A DNA stretch of 32,659 bases, taken from positions 1 through 32,659 of the IMG/VR virus record IMGVR_UViG_3300025097_000026. One strand, given 5' to 3'. The stretch comes from a virus. The notes under the pieces were generated by a model. It worked only from the letters and a program-made list of their open reading frames with translations. It was not told the origin of the DNA and searched no databases. This document shows positions 31,212-32,659 of the stretch, in pieces; positions within the stretch are counted from its first letter, which is position 1, and each line of letters opens with the position of its first letter. A program made the position numbers and the translations under genes.

Positions 31212-31240
31212 TTGACATGATCAATTCATAACTGTATGTA
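31212..31240 (+). promoter_or_regulatory. Promoter candidate for the tail fibre gene
   Basis: TTGACA (31212-31217), 17-bp spacer, TATGTA (31235-31240) preceded by TG. It lies in the 49-bp gap between the giant protein and the fibre. The -35 is perfect; the -10 is weak. Same TTGACA-17-TA pattern as at 9178. Confidence 0.5.
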
Positions 31241-31252
31241 TAGGAGAAAATT

Positions 31253-32659
31253 ATGACAATATCAGCAACAATACCCACAAGACACAATTCATCAGGGAAT
31301 GGATCAGCAACATCATTCTCTTATACCGTGAAGATCGCTGCGTCTTCTGATCTGAAACTGGTACATACCACTTCTGCCGGAGTGGAAACCACACTTGTCA
31401 ATAATACTGACTATACTGTGAATGGAGCCGGTGATGCAGGAGGTGGAACAGTTGACTTCCCTAAAGGCGGTTCATCGTATAGTACGCTTGCTTCCGGTGA
31501 GAAGTTGGCAATCATCTATGCGTATCCGATTGAACAGACTACTGATCTTCCGAATACAGGTAGAATTTTTAATGAAAGTGTTGAGGACCAGCTTGATTAT
31601 ATCACGGTCTTAAATAATCAACATGAAGAAAAGTTTGACCGAGCCGTTTTGTTGACTGAAGGTTCCACGATGACAGGCTTAACCATGCCTGAAGGTGCCG
31701 ATGCTAATGCTCGTAAGAACAAGGCGATTATTTGGAATGAGGCTGGCAATGACTTTGAACTTGGCTCTTCAATCGGTCTTAACAGGGGTAATTGGGCAAC
31801 TTCTACTGCTTATAATGCCAGAGACATTATAAAGGATACCAGTAATAATAACATATATTGGTGTAATACTGACCATACATCAAGTGGTTCCCAGCCTATC
31901 AGTTCCAATACCGATGTGGCTAAATGGGATTTGATTGTTGATGCAGCAGCAGCGGCTACATCTGCAACTGCGGCAGCAACTTCGGCAACGGCAGCAGCAG
32001 CTTCCGCTACGGCAGCAGCAGCTTCTGAAACAGCAGCAGAAACGGCTGAAACCAATGCCGAAACAGCAGAGACTAACGCAGAAACAGCCGAGACTAATGC
32101 CGAAACAGCAGAAACTAACGCTGAAACAGCAGAAACCAATGCAGCCAGTTCAGCTACGGCAGCAGCCAGTTCAGCTACTTCAGCAGCTTCATCTGCAACA
32201 TCAGCAACTTCTTCTGCTTCAACAGCAACAACACAGGCAAGTAACGCATCAACTTCAGCAAGTGCTGCATCTACATCTGCAAGTAATGCAAGTACATCTG
32301 CAAGTAATGCAAGTACATCTGCAAGTGCAGCGAGTACATCTGAAACAAATACAACGGCATCAGTAGGTGCTTTGGCATGGAAATATACATTTGACAGTAG
32401 TACAACAATGGCTGATCCTGGTGCAGGGGAAATAAGATTTGATAATGCTACCGTAGCTTCAGTTACTAATCTGGCTATGGATGCAACTTCGGCAGATACT
32501 GGAAACCCTGATGTATCTGATTTAATTGCAAGCATAGATGATGGCAGTAATGATACGCATGAAGGCTATGTAACTATACGGAAATCTGGCACACCTGCCA
32601 CCTTTGCCTGTTATAGTGTTACAGGGGCTGTAACGGATAGCACAGGATGGTTGCAAGTA
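31253..32659 (+). CDS. Tail fibre or spike protein, N-terminal part (runs off window)
   Basis: Starts ATG 31253 after AGGAGAAAA and is open to the end of the window (469 codons, incomplete). The N-terminal domain (TYTVNGAGDAGG, LAIIYAYPIEQTTDLP, NTGRIFNESVEDQLDYIT) resembles the T7 gp17-type virion attachment domain, where FxxxxxExxLDxxT is conserved. ARDIIKDTSNNNIYWCN (about 190-206) is a carbohydrate-binding-like module. Then an Ala/Ser/Thr/Glu/Asn coiled-coil stalk (about 230-373) and the beginning of a beta domain. It binds the host surface; specificity lies downstream, outside the window. Confidence 0.88.
   Translation, partial: MTISATIPTRHNSSGNGSATSFSYTVKIAASSDLKLVHTTSAGVETTLVNNTDYTVNGAGDAGGGTVDFPKGGSSYSTLASGEKLAIIYAYPIEQTTDLPNTGRIFNESVEDQLDYITVLNNQHEEKFDRAVLLTEGSTMTGLTMPEGADANARKNKAIIWNEAGNDFELGSSIGLNRGNWATSTAYNARDIIKDTSNNNIYWCNTDHTSSGSQPISSNTDVAKWDLIVDAAAAATSATAAATSATAAAASATAAAASETAAETAETNAETAETNAETAETNAETAETNAETAETNAASSATAAASSATSAASSATSATSSASTATTQASNASTSASAASTSASNASTSASNASTSASAASTSETNTTASVGALAWKYTFDSSTTMADPGAGEIRFDNATVASVTNLAMDATSADTGNPDVSDLIASIDDGSNDTHEGYVTIRKSGTPATFACYSVTGAVTDSTGWLQV
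31944..32370 (+). repeat. Low-complexity stalk repeats in the tail fibre
   Basis: Degenerate short repeats built on GCA/TCA/ACT codons, including five to six ETAETNA units (about 32038-32138) and several STSASNA units (about 32265-32340). They encode a 140-residue Ala-rich helical stalk. On the other strand and in other frames the same repeats create long meaningless open frames. Confidence 0.9.

Noticed and set aside
31935-32366. Gln-rich plus-strand frame within the tail fibre
   Set aside because: Frame-shifted reading of the same low-complexity repeats; the fibre frame is open from 31253 to the window end.
31944-32370. Possible CRISPR-like array
   Set aside because: Repeats are short, degenerate, in frame, with no spacers of regular length; they encode the fibre stalk.
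31810-32535. 241-codon Ala/Val-rich frame on the minus strand
   Set aside because: It mirrors the repetitive tail-fibre stalk on the plus strand; its composition is explained by the GCA/TCT repeats, and no ribosome binding site is seen.
1-32659. Diversity-generating retroelement, as in BPP-1
   Set aside because: The head module resembles BPP-1, but no reverse transcriptase, template/variable repeat pair or Mtd-like protein is present in this window.

Overview
This window is a contiguous piece of a tailed-phage (podovirus-type) genome. Every credible gene is on the + strand, genes are packed with 1-20 bp overlaps or gaps, and Shine-Dalgarno sequences of the AGGAGG/GGGGAGG type are common. The DNA is AT-rich, with TTGACA-type promoters and bacterial terminators, so the host is a bacterium. 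A lipoprotein and a secreted protein among the candidate lysis genes fit a diderm (Gram-negative-type) host, but nothing here names it. No integrase, repressor, CRISPR array, reverse transcriptase or RNA polymerase is visible, so lifestyle cannot be settled.

Layout: (1) 1-1930 is the end of an early/replication-like block: a short sliding-clamp-like protein and four small unknown proteins, closed by a good intrinsic terminator. (2) 1931-2289 is a non-coding region with a promoter candidate and an inverted repeat, followed by the small terminase (TerS). (3) 2737-7577 is an accessory cassette between the small and large terminase genes. It holds a DpdA-like DNA/tRNA guanine transglycosylase, a glutaredoxin-like protein, a PD-(D/E)XK-like protein, an NlpC/P60 (YiiX-like) hydrolase, about eight tiny Cys-rich (probably zinc-binding) proteins, single-span membrane peptides and a degenerate tRNA-like element. 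(4) 7578-14496 is the packaging and head module: TerL, two small proteins sharing a C-terminal motif, portal, a Bbp19-like protein, scaffold, major capsid and a Bbp16-like cement protein; the order and families resemble Bordetella phage BPP-1. (5) 14497-18072 is a second accessory/lysis-like block: holin candidate, secreted protein, a small zinc protein started by TTG, an NrdD-C-terminus-like protein, a calcineurin-type phosphoesterase, a lipoprotein and a C-terminally anchored protein. (6) 18087-32659 is the tail and ejection module: T7 gp11-like adaptor, gp12-like nozzle with inserted repeat domains, gp13-like protein, gp14-like membrane protein, a 663-residue and a 1971-residue internal (ejection) protein, and the start of a tail fibre that runs off the window.

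How it works together: TerS/TerL and portal package DNA into a shell built by scaffold, capsid and cement. The adaptor and nozzle make the short tail, the internal proteins are probably ejected into the host envelope, and the fibre binds the host. The accessory cassettes probably handle DNA modification or counter-defence, redox/nucleotide metabolism and lysis. The most notable observations are the DpdA-like enzyme with a duplicated copy of its leader and 5' end downstream, a full-length tRNA-like element whose anticodon arm is replaced by a 10-bp tandem duplication, a repeat domain nested inside another repeat in the nozzle, an ADP-ribosyltransferase-like domain in the giant ejection protein, and a terminase nuclease centre with apparently substituted acidic residues.
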